A stretch of 64,000 nucleotides of DNA, taken from positions 1 to 64,000 of the forward strand of contig NZ_QWEY01000001.1 of assembly GCF_003443995.1 (NCBI RefSeq), read 5' to 3'. How positions within the stretch are numbered: the stretch's first letter is position 1; every line of letters begins with the position of its first letter. The stretch is from Pseudotabrizicola alkalilacus (GTDB lineage: Bacteria; Pseudomonadota; Alphaproteobacteria; Rhodobacterales; Rhodobacteraceae). Both the position numbers and the translations under genes were made by a program. Below are positions 18,184-33,967 of the stretch, in pieces. A model generated the notes under the pieces. That model saw only the letters and a list, made by a program, of their open reading frames with translations, was not told where the DNA came from and did no database searches.

Positions 18184-21100
18184 ATGGCGCAAGCTTATGT
18201 AGGCCAGAAACGCATCCGCCGCTATTATGGCAAGATCCGTGAAGTTCTGGAGATGCCGAACCTGATCGAGGTTCAGAAATCCTCATACGATCTATTCCTG
18301 AACTCGGGCGAGGGCCCGAAACCTTCGGATGGCGAAGGTATTCAGGGCACGTTCCAGTCGGTGTTCCCGATCAAGGACTTCAATGAAACGGCCGTTCTGG
18401 AATTCGTGAAATACGAGCTGGAAAAGCCGAAGTATGACGTTGACGAATGCCAGCAGCGTGACATGACCTATGCGGCACCGCTGAAGGTGACGCTGCGTCT
18501 GATCGTGTTTGATGTGGATGAGACCACCGGGGCACGGTCGGTCAAGGACATCAAGGAACAAGACGTCTACATGGGCGACATGCCCCTGATGACCAGCAAC
18601 GGCACGTTCATCGTGAACGGCACCGAGCGCGTGATCGTGTCCCAGATGCACCGTTCGCCGGGCGTGTTCTTTGACCACGACAAGGGAAAAACCCATTCGT
18701 CGGGCAAATTGCTGTTTGCCTGCCGCATCATCCCGTATCGCGGCTCGTGGCTGGATTTTGAGTTCGACGCCAAAGATATCGTGTTCTCGCGCATTGACCG
18801 CCGCCGGAAGCTGCCGGTGACCACCCTGCTCTACGCCCTTGGGCTGGATCAGGAAGCGATCATGGATGCTTACTACAACACCGTGAATTACAAATACCTC
18901 AAGAACAAAGGTTGGGTCACCAAGTTCTTCCCTGAACGTGTGCGCGGCACCCGTCCGACGTTTGACCTGGTCGATGCCGCCACGGGCGAAGTCATCCTGA
19001 AGGCAGGTGAAAAAGCCACGCCGCGGATGGTGAAAAAGTGGGTGGATGACGGTGAGATCACCGAACTTCTGGTGCCGTTTGACCATATCCTTGGCCGCTA
19101 TATCGCCAAAGACACGATCAACGAAGAAACCGGCGAGATCTGGGCCGAGGCCGGCGACGAACTGACCTGGGAACTGGACCGCGACGGCGAAGTCAAAGGC
19201 GGCAGCGTCAAGGTGCTGCTGGATCAGGGCATCACCGAGATTCCGGTGCTCGACATCGACAACGTCAACGTCGGCCCCTACATCCGCAACACCATGGCTG
19301 CCGACAAGAACATGGGCCGCGACACCGCGCTCATGGATATCTACCGCGTGATGCGTCCGGGCGAGCCGCCAACCGTTGAAGCGGCAAGCCAGCTGTTCGA
19401 TACGCTGTTCTTTGACAAGGACCGTTATGACCTGTCCGCGGTTGGCCGGGTCAAGATGAACATGCGTCTGGATCTGGGCAAGCCCGATACCCAGCGCACG
19501 CTGGACCGCGACGACATCATTGCCTGCATCAAGGCGCTGACCGAACTGCGTGATGGCAAGGGCGAGATCGACGACATCGACCACCTCGGCAACCGCCGGG
19601 TGCGCTCGGTCGGCGAGCTGATGGAAAACCAGTACCGCGTCGGGCTGCTCCGCATGGAGCGCGCGATCAAGGAACGTATGTCGTCGGTGGAAATCGACAC
19701 GATCATGCCGCAAGACCTGATCAACGCCAAACCGGCTGCGGCTGCGGTGCGCGAATTCTTCGGCTCGTCGCAGCTGTCGCAGTTCATGGACCAAACCAAC
19801 CCGCTGTCGGAAGTCACCCACAAACGTCGTCTTTCGGCGCTTGGGCCTGGCGGTTTGACCCGTGAGCGTGCTGGCTTTGAAGTGCGCGACGTTCACCCGA
19901 CCCACTATGGCCGGATGTGCCCGATTGAAACGCCCGAAGGTCAGAACATCGGTCTGATCAACTCGCTGGCCACCTTTGCCCGCGTGAACAAGTACGGCTT
20001 CATCGAGACACCCTATCGCAAGGTGATCGACAACAAGGTGACCGATGAGGTGATCTATATGTCGGCGACCGAAGAAATGCGCCACACGGTTGCTCAGGCA
20101 AACGCGGCACAGGACTCCGAAGGTCGCTTCACCGATGACCTGATCTCCAGCCGGAAGGCCGGGGAATTCATGCTGAACCCGCCGGATGCGATCGACCTGA
20201 TCGACGTGTCGCCGAAACAGCTGGTCTCGGTTGCGGCATCCTTGATCCCGTTCCTTGAAAACGACGACGCCAACCGCGCCCTGATGGGTTCGAACATGCA
20301 ACGTCAGGCGGTTCCGCTGCTGCAGGCCGATGCTCCGTTTGTGGGCACCGGGATTGAAGCGGTTGTGGCGCGTGACTCTGGTGCGGCCATCATGGCCCGT
20401 CGCTCGGGCATCATCGACCAGGTTGACGCAACCCGTATCGTTGTGCGTGCAACCGAAATGCTGGAACCGGGTGAGCCGGGTGTGGACATCTACCGTCTGC
20501 GCAAGTTCAAACGGTCGAACCAGTCGTCCTGCATCAACCAGCGTCCGCTGGTGAAGGTGGGCGATACGGTGGAACGCGCTCAGGTCATCGCAGATGGCCC
20601 CTGCACCGACTTTGGCGAACTGGCCCTTGGCCGGAACGTGATCGTCGCGTTCATGCCGTGGAACGGCTACAACTACGAAGACTCGATCCTGATTTCGGAG
20701 CGCATCCTGCGTGACGACGTGTTCACCTCGATCCACATCGAGGAATACGAAGTCGCAGCCCGCGATACGAAACTGGGGCCAGAGGAAATCACCCGCGACA
20801 TTCCGAACGTCGGTGAAGAAGCGCTGCGCAACCTCGACGAGGCTGGCATCGTCTACATCGGTGCCGAAGTGCAGCCGGGCGACATTCTGGTCGGCAAGAT
20901 CACCCCCAAGGGTGAATCGCCGATGACGCCGGAAGAAAAGCTGCTGCGCGCCATCTTTGGTGAAAAAGCGTCTGACGTGCGCGATACCTCGCTGCGTCTG
21001 CCGCCGGGGGCTTATGGAACCATCGTCGAAGTGCGGGTGTTCAACCGTCACGGCGTCGACAAGGACGAACGCGCGCTGCAGATCGAGCGTGAAGAAGTCG

Positions 21101-22317
21101 AACGTCTGGCCCGTGACCGCGACGACGAGCTGACCATTCTGGAGCGCAACATCTATTCGCGCCTCAAGACCCTGATCACCGGCAAGACGGCTGTCAAAGG
21201 CCCGAAAGGCATCAAATCGGGCTCGACCATCGACGACGAACTGCTGGGCACGCTGTCGCGCGGCCAGTGGTGGCAGCTTGCCCTGAGCGAAGAAGCCGAG
21301 GCCAAGGATGTCGAAGCCTTGCACGACCAGTACGAAGCCCAGAAGCGCGCTCTTGAGCACCGCTTTGAGGACAAGGTCGAAAAGGTCCGTCGCGGCGACG
21401 ATCTGCCTCCGGGCGTGATGAAGATGGTCAAAGTGTTCGTCGCGGTGAAGCGCAAGCTGCAACCGGGCGACAAGATGGCCGGTCGTCACGGCAACAAAGG
21501 GGTTATCTCCAAGGTTGTTCCGATCGAAGACATGCCGTTCCTGGCCGATGGCACCGCCGTTGACCTCGTGCTGAACCCGCTTGGGGTTCCGTCGCGGATG
21601 AACGTCGGGCAGATCCTTGAAACCCACATGGGCTGGGCCGCGCGCGGTCTGGGTCAGCAGATCGACGAGGCTCTGAAAGAGTATCGCCGCAATGGTGACA
21701 TGACCCCGGTGAAGGAAGCCATGCGCATCGCTTATGGCGACGAGACCTATGCCGAAGCCTTTGAGGACCGCAACGACGATGATCTGCTGGAGCTGGCAGG
21801 CAACGTGACCAAAGGCGTGCCGATTGCCACGCCGGTGTTCGACGGGGCCAAGGAATTGGACGTGAACGACGCGCTGATCCGCGCCGGGTTCGATACGTCC
21901 GGCCAGTCCGTGGTGTTCGATGGCCGCTCGGGTGAGCAGTTCCAGCGCAAGGTGACAGTGGGCGTGAAATACATGCTCAAGCTGCACCACCTTGTCGATG
22001 ACAAGCTGCACGCCCGTTCGACCGGACCGTACTCGCTCGTCACGCAGCAGCCGCTGGGTGGTAAGGCGCAGTTCGGTGGTCAGCGTCTTGGGGAGATGGA
22101 GGTCTGGGCTCTGGAAGCTTACGGCGCCGCCTATACCCTGCAAGAGATGCTGACGGTCAAGTCGGATGACGTGGCCGGCCGGACCAAGGTCTATGAAAGC
22201 ATCGTCAAAGGCGAGGACAATTTCGAAGCTGGCGTGCCAGAATCGTTCAACGTTCTCGTCAAAGAGGTCCGCGGTTTGGGCCTCAACATGGAACTCCTGG
22301 ATGCGGAGGAAGAGTGA
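18184..22317 (+). CDS. rpoB: RNA polymerase beta subunit
   Basis: Catalytic subunit of RNA polymerase, 1377 residues from ATG 18184. AGGTGA at 18171-18176 is the ribosome binding site; an in-frame GTG at 18172 lies inside it and is rejected. The rifampicin-binding region is wild-type in appearance ([20 protein letters not shown], then [11 protein letters not shown]). Other conserved stretches include [29 protein letters not shown] and [10 protein letters not shown] near the C-terminal third. Together with rpoC it forms the active-site cleft. A GGGCGGGG hairpin repeat separates the two genes. Confidence 0.98.
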   Translation: MAQAYVGQKRIRRYYGKIREVLEMPNLIEVQKSSYDLFLNSGEGPKPSDGEGIQGTFQSVFPIKDFNETAVLEFVKYELEKPKYDVDECQQRDMTYAAPLKVTLRLIVFDVDETTGARSVKDIKEQDVYMGDMPLMTSNGTFIVNGTERVIVSQMHRSPGVFFDHDKGKTHSSGKLLFACRIIPYRGSWLDFEFDAKDIVFSRIDRRRKLPVTTLLYALGLDQEAIMDAYYNTVNYKYLKNKGWVTKFFPERVRGTRPTFDLVDAATGEVILKAGEKATPRMVKKWVDDGEITELLVPFDHILGRYIAKDTINEETGEIWAEAGDELTWELDRDGEVKGGSVKVLLDQGITEIPVLDIDNVNVGPYIRNTMAADKNMGRDTALMDIYRVMRPGEPPTVEAASQLFDTLFFDKDRYDLSAVGRVKMNMRLDLGKPDTQRTLDRDDIIACIKALTELRDGKGEIDDIDHLGNRRVRSVGELMENQYRVGLLRMERAIKERMSSVEIDTIMPQDLINAKPAAAAVREFFGSSQLSQFMDQTNPLSEVTHKRRLSALGPGGLTRERAGFEVRDVHPTHYGRMCPIETPEGQNIGLINSLATFARVNKYGFIETPYRKVIDNKVTDEVIYMSATEEMRHTVAQANAAQDSEGRFTDDLISSRKAGEFMLNPPDAIDLIDVSPKQLVSVAASLIPFLENDDANRALMGSNMQRQAVPLLQADAPFVGTGIEAVVARDSGAAIMARRSGIIDQVDATRIVVRATEMLEPGEPGVDIYRLRKFKRSNQSSCINQRPLVKVGDTVERAQVIADGPCTDFGELALGRNVIVAFMPWNGYNYEDSILISERILRDDVFTSIHIEEYEVAARDTKLGPEEITRDIPNVGEEALRNLDEAGIVYIGAEVQPGDILVGKITPKGESPMTPEEKLLRAIFGEKASDVRDTSLRLPPGAYGTIVEVRVFNRHGVDKDERALQIEREEVERLARDRDDELTILERNIYSRLKTLITGKTAVKGPKGIKSGSTIDDELLGTLSRGQWWQLALSEEAEAKDVEALHDQYEAQKRALEHRFEDKVEKVRRGDDLPPGVMKMVKVFVAVKRKLQPGDKMAGRHGNKGVISKVVPIEDMPFLADGTAVDLVLNPLGVPSRMNVGQILETHMGWAARGLGQQIDEALKEYRRNGDMTPVKEAMRIAYGDETYAEAFEDRNDDDLLELAGNVTKGVPIATPVFDGAKELDVNDALIRAGFDTSGQSVVFDGRSGEQFQRKVTVGVKYMLKLHHLVDDKLHARSTGPYSLVTQQPLGGKAQFGGQRLGEMEVWALEAYGAAYTLQEMLTVKSDDVAGRTKVYESIVKGEDNFEAGVPESFNVLVKEVRGLGLNMELLDAEEE

Positions 22318-22352
22318 GCGAGGGTTGGGGCATTCCCCAGCAATCACTCGGT

Positions 22353-22374
22353 AGGGCGGGGTTCACCCCGCCCT
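22353..22374. repeat. GGGCGGGG-type hairpin repeat between rpoB and rpoC
   Basis: AGGGCGGGG (22353-22361), loop TTCA, CCCCGCCCT (22366-22374). The same GTAGGGCGGGGTT core recurs in the fusA-tuf gap at 32595-32607, so this is a dispersed intergenic repeat rather than a gene-specific signal. Confidence 0.75.
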
Positions 22375-22411
22375 GCACCTTCCCCCGCCGCCCTTATTCT
22401 CAGGAATTGAA

Positions 22412-26647
<4,236 letters not shown>

Positions 26648-26668
26648 GCCCCGGTTTCTTTGAAACTC

Positions 26669-26706
26669 AAGCCCCCGCCCGCAGTGATGCTGGCGGGGGT
26701 TTTTCG
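26669..26706 (+). terminator. Rho-independent terminator of rpoC
   Basis: AAGCCCCCGCC pairs with GGCGGGGGTTT (one G-T pair) around a 12-base loop, and the T run continues (TTTTT at 26700-26704), 22 bases after the rpoC stop. Confidence 0.93.
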
Positions 26707-26895
26707 TTCTTCCCCCTGTGTTACAAGATGCGAAATCAAGCAAAAACAATGTGTTGACTCTGCGGGATTAACGCATTGTTTACACTCTCACACCTGCACT
26801 GTGGGCGTTGAGGTGTCTGTTTCCGGGCCGTCGCCTTTGGGCGGGTGGGATGCGGATGGCCACTCATGGGGAAATCGCCTCTGGCGAAGCGCAAT

Positions 26896-26908
26896 GTTAT
26901 ACTATAAC
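26896..26908 (+). promoter_or_regulatory. Zur box (zinc uptake regulator operator)
   Basis: GTTATACTATAAC is a perfect 13-base palindrome (GTTATA-C-TATAAC) inside AATGTTATACTATAACTAA. It matches the alphaproteobacterial Zur operator pattern and ends 32 bases before the aztD-like start. It overlaps plausible -10 hexamers (TATACT or TATAAC), so bound Zur would block RNA polymerase when zinc is plentiful. The zinc-chaperone identity of the downstream gene supports the call independently. Confidence 0.85.
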
Positions 26909-26940
26909 TAAACCGGGTAATGACAAAACCGGAGGTGGGT

Positions 26941-28155
26941 ATGACCTGCATATCATCTGTAACGACACGACTCTGGGCCTCTGCCGCCGTGACTGTTCTG
27001 GCGACGGGCGGGGCCATGGCGCATGACGACGCGGAAAGCCATTACCGGCTGTTCGTTGGCGATCATGCCGAAGGGATCGTCCGCGCGATTGATGCCGAGA
27101 GCGGCGAGGCTCTGGCAGCGTTCGAGATCGACATGACCCCGGCGCTGACCCCGAGCGCCAGTGGTCGCACTCTGTTTGCGGTGCAGGGCGACGTGGGCAA
27201 GGTGGCGGTGATCGACACCGGCATCGCGCTGGAAGATCACGGTGATCATGCGGACATCATGGTGACCGACCCGGCGCTGCTGGATCTGGTGCTGACTGGC
27301 ACCAAGCCTGCACATGTGGTCGAAGGCTCCGGCCAGATTGCGCTGTTTGACGACGGCACCGGCGATGTGACGCTGTTTGCGGAAAGCACGCTGCTGGACG
27401 GCAGCTTTGCGCCGGTGATGCTGTCGCCGGGGGCGGCGCATCACGGGTTGGCGGCCCCGATGGGCGACTATCTGGTGGTGTCGGTGCCGCATGAAGACCC
27501 CGAACAGCCGCGTGTCGGGCTGAAGGTGATCGACAAGGCCGGTGCGCAGGTCGGAGAGGTGGTGAACTGCCCCGCTGTCCATGGGCAGGCGCAATCGGCG
27601 CGGGTCTTTGCCTTTGGCTGCAAGGATGGCGTGGTGATCGCGACTCCGGGTCAGGGCGGCGCAGCGCCGGTGCTGGAGCATGTGCCGACGGCAGAGCTGG
27701 GCGAGGGCAATGTCTCGACGCTCAAAGGCGGCACGGCGCTGCAGTTCTTTCTGGGCAATTACGGCAGCGATGCCGTGGTGCTGATCGAGCCGGGCAGCGC
27801 GGCTCCGTTCCGCAAGATTGATCTGCCGACCCGCCGGGTGGATTTCGCGCTTGATCCGGCGATTGCCCGCAACGCCTATATCCTGACCGAAGACGGCCAG
27901 CTGCACCTGCTGGATGTCCTGTCCGGCAAGATCACCCAGAGCGTGAGGGTGACCGAACCCTATTCGATGGATGGCCATTGGCGCGACCCGCGCCCGCGTC
28001 TGGCGGTGGCGGGGGATCATATTGCCATCACTGATCCGTTGCAGGGACTGGTGCGGCTGATCTCGACCGAGACACTGACCGAAGTGCGCACTATCCCGGT
28101 TGAAGGTGTGCCTTATACCATCACCGCCGTCGGCGGTTCCGGCGCTACACACTAA
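26941..28155 (+). CDS. aztD: AztD-like periplasmic zinc metallochaperone
   Basis: 404 residues from ATG 26941 with GGAGG at 26931-26935. An Ala-rich signal peptide ends in GGAMA, cleaved before HDDAESHYRLFVGDH, so the mature protein is periplasmic with a His/Asp-rich start. The repeated short beta motifs fit the seven-bladed propeller of AztD, which hands zinc to the binding protein AztC. Family-like spots are the TGTKPAHVVE stretch, HGDHADI and HWRDPRPRLAVAGDHIAITDP. A Zur box lies upstream. The ABC genes aztABC are not adjacent, so this copy is an orphan within the window. A terminator follows at 28175. Confidence 0.85.
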   Translation: MTCISSVTTRLWASAAVTVLATGGAMAHDDAESHYRLFVGDHAEGIVRAIDAESGEALAAFEIDMTPALTPSASGRTLFAVQGDVGKVAVIDTGIALEDHGDHADIMVTDPALLDLVLTGTKPAHVVEGSGQIALFDDGTGDVTLFAESTLLDGSFAPVMLSPGAAHHGLAAPMGDYLVVSVPHEDPEQPRVGLKVIDKAGAQVGEVVNCPAVHGQAQSARVFAFGCKDGVVIATPGQGGAAPVLEHVPTAELGEGNVSTLKGGTALQFFLGNYGSDAVVLIEPGSAAPFRKIDLPTRRVDFALDPAIARNAYILTEDGQLHLLDVLSGKITQSVRVTEPYSMDGHWRDPRPRLAVAGDHIAITDPLQGLVRLISTETLTEVRTIPVEGVPYTITAVGGSGATH

Positions 28156-28174
28156 GCGCACGGCTGGCAGACTG

Positions 28175-28205
28175 AGGGGGCGGGACCGGAGTCCCGCCCC
28201 CTTTT
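28175..28205 (+). terminator. Rho-independent terminator of the aztD-like gene
   Basis: An 11-bp stem GGGGGCGGGAC / GTCCCGCCCCC (28176-28186 with 28191-28201), loop CGGA, then TTTT. It starts 19 bases after the stop and indicates that the zinc gene is monocistronic. Confidence 0.92.
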
Positions 28206-28416
28206 GCATGCCGCCTTTGCGCGCCGCACAGGCGTGTCATTGTCGGCGGGATGACTGCCACAAGGTTTCATCTTGGCCCGACGACATGATTCTGACGCTG
28301 GGTTGGCTGCCACCAGAACTTGCCCTGACCCGTGATGCAGATTGTATCCATCACATCTCTGCCCCTTTCCGCCGGATGCGCTGCGGCCTAAGCATCTGGC
28401 AGGGCAGGAGACCGGG

Positions 28417-29295
28417 ATGCAGCTTTCCGACAACGCGCGTGGCGCGGTCTATATGATGGTGGCGATGGCGGCGTTTACGCTGAACGACACCGCGATGAAA
28501 ACGCTGACACAGGATGTGCCGCTGTTTCAGACGATTGCGATGCGGGGCGGGCTGACGCTGCTGGGGCTGATCGGGCTGGCGATTGCACTGGGTCAGTGGA
28601 AGCCGCGACTGCCCCGGCGTGACGGGGTAATGATCGGCATCCGCTGTGCGGCCGAAGTGGCGTCGACGGTGCTGTTTCTGGCGGCGCTGGTGCATATGCC
28701 GCTGGCCAACCTGTCGGCGATCATGCAGGCGCTGCCGCTTGCGGTGACGCTGGCGGCGGCGCTGATCTTCAAGGAAACGATTGGCTGGCGGCGGATGACG
28801 GCGATTCTGATCGGCTTTGCCGGAGTGCTGATCATCATCCGCCCCGGACCGCAGGGATTTGACGTCTGGTCGCTGATGGGGCTTGCGTCGGTCGCCTTTG
28901 TGCTGGTGCGCGACCTTGCCGCACGCTCGGTCAGCCGGGCGGTGCCCTCGGTGATGGTGGCGGTCTGGGCCTCGGCGGCGGTGACGGGCGTGGCGGCGCT
29001 GGCCAGTCTGGGGACCGGCTGGGTGCCGTTGGACAAGGGGCAGGGGGTGCTGGTGGTGGCGGCGGCGGTGGCGCTGGTGATCGGCTATCTGTTCTCGGTC
29101 ATGGTGATGCGGGTCGGCGATATCAGCTTTGTCGCCCCGTTCCGCTATACGGCGCTGATCTGGGCGATCTTTCTGGGCTGGCTGGCCTTTGGCACCCTAC
29201 CGGACCCGCTGACCCTGTTCGGGGCGGGGCTGGTGGTGGCGACGGGCATCTTTACCCTGTGGCGCGAGCGCAAGGTCAGGGCCCGTCTGACCTGA
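28417..29295 (+). CDS. EamA/DMT-family transporter
   Basis: 292 residues from ATG 28417, preceded by AGGAG at 28406-28410; a longer in-frame reading from 28342 lacks these features. The sequence reads as ten hydrophobic segments in two EamA repeats (about 8-140 and 150-285), with the short cytoplasmic loops typical of 10-TM drug/metabolite exporters. Such proteins sit in the inner membrane and export amino acids, nucleosides or other metabolites; the substrate cannot be predicted. No regulator is adjacent. Confidence 0.88.
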   Translation: MQLSDNARGAVYMMVAMAAFTLNDTAMKTLTQDVPLFQTIAMRGGLTLLGLIGLAIALGQWKPRLPRRDGVMIGIRCAAEVASTVLFLAALVHMPLANLSAIMQALPLAVTLAAALIFKETIGWRRMTAILIGFAGVLIIIRPGPQGFDVWSLMGLASVAFVLVRDLAARSVSRAVPSVMVAVWASAAVTGVAALASLGTGWVPLDKGQGVLVVAAAVALVIGYLFSVMVMRVGDISFVAPFRYTALIWAIFLGWLAFGTLPDPLTLFGAGLVVATGIFTLWRERKVRARLT

Positions 29296-29324
29296 CCCGG
29301 CCCTGTGCAGCAAGGGTGCTGCTG

Positions 29325-29353
29325 TTGACATCCCATGCGACTCCCCCTATACG
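29325..29353 (+). promoter_or_regulatory. Strong sigma-70-type promoter upstream of the str operon
   Basis: TTGACA at 29325-29330, exactly 17 bases, then TATACG at 29348-29353. The -35 box is perfect and the spacing ideal. It lies 220 bases before rpsL and no other gene starts between, so it most likely drives rpsL-rpsG-fusA-tuf with a long leader. Confidence 0.75.
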
Positions 29354-29572
29354 CCCGCTAATCTGACATGCGGAGAGATCGGCATTTCGGAGCCAGAATG
29401 CTTGATGTGGTCAAGATCCGGGTCAAAAACCCCGATCCTCTGAAAGTCCACCGCGTCATCCCTGCGCTGGGGATGATTGCGGTTTTGTGCTTTGCGATTC
29501 GCGCATGGCACACGTCGAGAAGCAGTGCCCCGAGGTTCGGGGCGAGTATTGACAGCAACACGAGGAACGTGA

Positions 29573-29944
29573 ATGCCGACTATTCAGCAGCTCATCCGCA
29601 AACCGCGGGAGCCTAACGTGCGCAAGTCCAAGTCGCAGCACTTGGAAGGTTGCCCCCAGAAGCGCGGTGTTTGTACCCGCGTTTACACCACCACCCCGAA
29701 GAAGCCGAACTCGGCTATGCGGAAAGTCGCCAAGGTGCGTCTGACCAACAGCTTTGAGGTCATCTGCTACATCCCCGGCGAAAAGCACAACCTTCAGGAA
29801 CACTCTGTGGTTCTGATCCGTGGCGGCCGTATCAAAGACCTTCCGGGTGTGCGTTACCACATCCTGCGCGGTGTTCTGGATACCCAGGGCGTTAAAGATC
29901 GTCGTCAGCGTCGTTCGAAATACGGCGCGAAGCGTCCGAAGTGA
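29573..29944 (+). CDS. rpsL: Ribosomal protein S12
   Basis: Decoding-centre protein, 123 residues. Begins [14 protein letters not shown], with [17 protein letters not shown] (Lys43 region, wild type for streptomycin) and the [14 protein letters not shown] loop containing the Asp that is methylthiolated in many bacteria. It is the first gene of the str operon; rpsG follows after 11 bases. The 219-base stretch between promoter and start is not explained by any gene I accept. Confidence 0.98.
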   Translation: MPTIQQLIRKPREPNVRKSKSQHLEGCPQKRGVCTRVYTTTPKKPNSAMRKVAKVRLTNSFEVICYIPGEKHNLQEHSVVLIRGGRIKDLPGVRYHILRGVLDTQGVKDRRQRRSKYGAKRPK

Positions 29945-29952
29945 GGGTTTGA

Positions 29953-30426
<474 letters not shown>

Positions 30427-30435
30427 GGGGTCCAC

Positions 30436-32559
30436 ATGGCACGCGACTATCCGCTTGAGCGCTATCGTAACTTCGGCATCATTGCTCACATTGATGCCGG
30501 CAAGACCACCACGTCCGAGCGCATCCTGTACTACACAGGCAAATCCCACAAAATCGGTGAGGTGCATGATGGCGCCGCAACGATGGACTGGATGGAGCAA
30601 GAGCAAGAGCGCGGGATCACGATCACCTCGGCTGCGACCACCACGTTCTGGGAACGCACCATTGATCCGGGTCTGGCGCATGCTGCGAAAGACAAATACC
30701 GCTTCAACATCATCGACACCCCCGGACACGTTGACTTCACCATCGAAGTCGAGCGTTCGCTGGCCGTTCTTGATGGCGCTGTCGTTCTGTTGGACGGTAA
30801 CGCAGGGGTTGAGCCGCAGACCGAAACCGTGTGGCGTCAGGCTGACCGCTACAAGGTTCCTCGGATCGTGTTCGTCAACAAGATGGACAAGACCGGCGCT
30901 GACTTCATGAAATGCGTGCGCATGATCAAGGACCGGACCGGGGCAAATGCTGTTCCGATCGTTCTGCCGATTGGCGCCGAAGACAAGCTCGAAGGCATCA
31001 TCGACCTCGTGACCATGGAAGAGTGGACCTACGAGGGCGAAGATCTGGGCGCGTCCTGGACCCGCCAGCCGATCCGTGCCGAGTTGAAAGACGAAGCCGA
31101 CGAATGGCGCATGAACCTGCTGGAAACAGCAGTGGGCCAGGATGACGAAGCGATGGAAGCCTATCTGGAAGGCGTTGAGCCTACCCCGGAAAAGCTGCGC
31201 GAGCTGATCCGCAAGGGCACGCTGGCCATCGAGTTCATTCCGGTGATGGCGGGTTCGTCGTTCAAGAACAAAGGCGTGCAGCCGCTGCTGAACGCTGTGA
31301 TCGACTATCTGCCCTCGCCCCTCGACGTGCCGCCCTACATGGGCTTTGCGCCGGGTGACGAGACGGAAACCCGTAACATCGCCCGTTCGGCCGATGACGA
31401 CCAGCCGTTCTCGGCGCTGGCCTTCAAGATCATGAACGACCCCTTCGTTGGCTCGCTGACCTTTACCCGGATCTATTCGGGCAAGCTGGCCAAGGGCGAC
31501 GGCATGCTGAACGCGACCAAGCAGCGCAAAGAGCGCGTTGGCCGCATGATGATGATGCATGCCATCGAACGTGAAGAAATCGCCGAAGCTTTTGCCGGTG
31601 ATATCATTGCGCTTGGCGGTCTGAAAGAAACCACCACGGGTGATACGCTGTGTGATCCGGCAAAGCCTGTCGTTCTTGAGACCATGACCTTCCCGGTCCC
31701 GGTGATCGAGATCGCGGTCGAACCGAAGACCAAGGCCGACCAGGAAAAGATGGGCATCGCACTTGCCCGTCTGGCTGCCGAAGACCCGTCCTTCCGGGTG
31801 GAAACCGATCTTGAATCGGGCCAGACTATCATGAAGGGCATGGGCGAACTTCACCTCGACATCCTCGTCGACCGTATGCGTCGCGAGTTCAAGGTCGAGG
31901 CGAACATCGGCGCGCCGCAGGTGGCGTATCGCGAAACGATCTCGCGCGAGCATGAAATCGACTACACGCACAAGAAACAGACCGGTGGTACGGGTCAGTT
32001 TGCGCGCGTGAAGCTGATCATCTCGCCGACGGAACCGGGCGAAGGCTATTCGTTCGAGGCCAAGGTTGTTGGTGGTTCGGTGCCGAAGGAATACATTCCT
32101 GGCGTTGAAAAGGGCATCAAGTCGGTGATGGACTCCGGTCCGCTGGCGGGCTTCCCGGTGATCGACTTCAAGGTGGCGCTGATTGACGGCGCGTACCACG
32201 ATGTTGACTCCAGCGTTCTGGCCTTTGAGATCGCGGCCCGTGCCGCGATGCGCGAAGGTCTGAAGAAAGCCGGTGCGAAACTGCTTGAACCGATCATGAA
32301 AGTCGAAGTCGTCACCCCGGAAGAATACACCGGCGGCGTCATCGGCGACCTGACCTCGCGTCGGGGCATGGTGACCGGGCAGGACAGCCGCGGCAACGCC
32401 AACGTGATCTCTTCGATGGTCCCGCTGGCGAACATGTTCGGCTACATCAACACGCTGCGCTCGATGACCTCGGGCCGTGCCGTGTTCTCGATGGAGTTCG
32501 ACCATTACGACGCGGTTCCGCAGAACATCTCGGACGAGATTCAGAAGAAATACGCTTAA
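30436..32559 (+). CDS. fusA: Elongation factor G
   Basis: GTPase that drives translocation of tRNA and mRNA on the ribosome; 707 residues. Motifs: [15 protein letters not shown] (G1), RGITITSAA (G2), DTPGHVDF (G3), NKMD (G4), followed by domains II-V with GMGELHLDI and the domain IV loop [16 protein letters not shown]. It lies in the usual str-operon position and is followed by a repeat-rich 88-base gap before tuf. Confidence 0.98.
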   Translation: MARDYPLERYRNFGIIAHIDAGKTTTSERILYYTGKSHKIGEVHDGAATMDWMEQEQERGITITSAATTTFWERTIDPGLAHAAKDKYRFNIIDTPGHVDFTIEVERSLAVLDGAVVLLDGNAGVEPQTETVWRQADRYKVPRIVFVNKMDKTGADFMKCVRMIKDRTGANAVPIVLPIGAEDKLEGIIDLVTMEEWTYEGEDLGASWTRQPIRAELKDEADEWRMNLLETAVGQDDEAMEAYLEGVEPTPEKLRELIRKGTLAIEFIPVMAGSSFKNKGVQPLLNAVIDYLPSPLDVPPYMGFAPGDETETRNIARSADDDQPFSALAFKIMNDPFVGSLTFTRIYSGKLAKGDGMLNATKQRKERVGRMMMMHAIEREEIAEAFAGDIIALGGLKETTTGDTLCDPAKPVVLETMTFPVPVIEIAVEPKTKADQEKMGIALARLAAEDPSFRVETDLESGQTIMKGMGELHLDILVDRMRREFKVEANIGAPQVAYRETISREHEIDYTHKKQTGGTGQFARVKLIISPTEPGEGYSFEAKVVGGSVPKEYIPGVEKGIKSVMDSGPLAGFPVIDFKVALIDGAYHDVDSSVLAFEIAARAAMREGLKKAGAKLLEPIMKVEVVTPEEYTGGVIGDLTSRRGMVTGQDSRGNANVISSMVPLANMFGYINTLRSMTSGRAVFSMEFDHYDAVPQNISDEIQKKYA

Positions 32560-32565
32560 CGGTGT

Positions 32566-32616
32566 GGCGGGGGTCTCCCCGCCCTACCAGTCCCGTAGGG
32601 CGGGGTTGACCCCGCC
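32566..32616. repeat. Paired GGCGGGG hairpins in the fusA-tuf gap
   Basis: Two hairpins, GGCGGGG-GTCT-CCCCGCC (32566-32583... stem 32566-32572 with 32577-32583) and GGCGGGG-TTGA-CCCCGCC (32599-32605 with 32610-32616). The inner arms can instead pair with each other, CCCCGCCCTAC (32577-32587) with GTAGGGCGGGG (32595-32605), an 11-bp stem that excludes both outer ones. The core is the same repeat as at 22353-22374. Confidence 0.8.
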
Positions 32617-32647
32617 GCATCCGACCCATGAATGAGGAGTTGCCCAG

Positions 32648-33823
32648 ATGGCAAAGGCAAAGTTTGAACGGAACAAACCGCACGTCAACATTGGCACGAT
32701 TGGCCACGTTGACCACGGCAAGACGACGCTGACGGCAGCGATCACCAAGTATTTTGGTGACTTCCGCGCCTATGACCAGATCGACGGCGCGCCGGAAGAG
32801 CGGGCGCGTGGGATCACGATCTCGACCGCGCACGTGGAATACGAGACCGAAGCGCGCCACTATGCGCACGTCGACTGCCCCGGCCACGCCGACTATGTGA
32901 AGAACATGATCACCGGTGCTGCACAGATGGATGGCGCCATTCTGGTGTGTGCCGCGTCCGACGGCCCGATGCCGCAAACCCGCGAGCACATCCTGCTCGG
33001 CCGTCAGGTCGGCATTCCGTACATGGTGTGCTACATGAACAAGGTTGACCTTGTTGATGACGAAGAGCTGATCGAACTGGTCGAGATGGAAATCCGCGAG
33101 CTGTTCTCGTCCTACGACTACCCGGGCGACGACATTCCGATCATCAAGGGCTCGGCCCACCAGGCGATGATCGGTGAGCGCAAGGACATCGGCGAAGATT
33201 CGGTGCGTGCGCTGATGAAGGCCGTTGACGACTACATCCCGACCCCGGCCCGTGCCGTGGACCAGCCGTTCCTGATGCCGATCGAAGACGTGTTCTCGAT
33301 CTCGGGTCGTGGTACGGTTGTGACCGGTCGTGTCGAACGTGGCGTGATCAACGTCGGCGACGAAGTCGAAATCGTCGGCATCCGTGACACCAAGAAGTCG
33401 GTCTGCACCGGCGTCGAGATGTTCCGCAAGCTGCTGGACCGCGGTGAGGCTGGCGACAACGTCGGCGTGCTGCTGCGCGGCATCGACCGTGAAGGCGTGG
33501 AACGTGGCCAGGTGCTGTGCAAGCCGAAGTCGGTGAACCCGCACACCAAGTTCGAAGCCGAAGCCTATATCCTGACCAAGGAAGAAGGCGGCCGTCACAC
33601 GCCGTTCTTTGCGAACTACCGTCCGCAATTCTACTTCCGCACGACCGACGTGACCGGCATGGTCCAGCTGCCCGAAGGCACCGAGATGGTGATGCCGGGT
33701 GACAACCTGAAGTTCAACGTCGAACTGATCGCCCCGATCGCGATGGAAGAAAAACTGCGCTTCGCCATCCGTGAAGGCGGCCGCACCGTCGGCGCAGGCG
33801 TGGTCTCGAAAATCCTCGCCTGA
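32648..33823 (+). CDS. tuf: Elongation factor Tu, copy 2 (str operon)
   Basis: 391 residues, identical in protein sequence to the copy at 11028-12203, with about eleven synonymous base differences seen by eye. It lies in the standard str-operon place after fusA and before the S10 genes. GAGGAG at 32634-32639 is a better ribosome binding site than that of copy 1, so this may be the main producer. The near-identity of two copies 21,620 bases apart in direct orientation is best explained by gene conversion. Confidence 0.98.
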   Translation: MAKAKFERNKPHVNIGTIGHVDHGKTTLTAAITKYFGDFRAYDQIDGAPEERARGITISTAHVEYETEARHYAHVDCPGHADYVKNMITGAAQMDGAILVCAASDGPMPQTREHILLGRQVGIPYMVCYMNKVDLVDDEELIELVEMEIRELFSSYDYPGDDIPIIKGSAHQAMIGERKDIGEDSVRALMKAVDDYIPTPARAVDQPFLMPIEDVFSISGRGTVVTGRVERGVINVGDEVEIVGIRDTKKSVCTGVEMFRKLLDRGEAGDNVGVLLRGIDREGVERGQVLCKPKSVNPHTKFEAEAYILTKEEGGRHTPFFANYRPQFYFRTTDVTGMVQLPEGTEMVMPGDNLKFNVELIAPIAMEEKLRFAIREGGRTVGAGVVSKILA

Positions 33824-33834
33824 GGCTGACGAAT

Positions 33835-33899
33835 CGCCTTTCCAAAGGCGGTATGACAGTATAACGACACGCGGCGCGCCCATACCCTGGGCGCGCCGC
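33835..33899 (+). terminator. Two hairpins between tuf copy 2 and rpsJ
   Basis: First CGCCTTT/AAAGGCG (33835-33841 with 33844-33850), then an 11-bp GC-rich stem GCGGCGCGCCC/GGGCGCGCCGC (33871-33881 with 33889-33899). No uridine run follows either. They may separate str from S10 transcription or form part of the S10 leader, which in other bacteria is the site of L4 autoregulation. Confidence 0.55.
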
Positions 33900-33967
33900 A
33901 GACCATCCACAAATGTGAACCTATGGGCCGGGCATGTTGCCCCGTCTACGTTCCGAAGGAACAAGAA

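Noticed and set aside
18292-22347. 1351-codon minus-strand frame opposite rpoB, with a similar one opposite rpoC (22400-26749)
   Set aside because: Codon-usage artefacts of highly expressed GC-rich genes; no start signals or domains.
29368-29616. 82-codon frame upstream of rpsL as a possible leader protein
   Set aside because: It overlaps rpsL in another frame, has no clear binding site and looks like leader RNA of the str operon.
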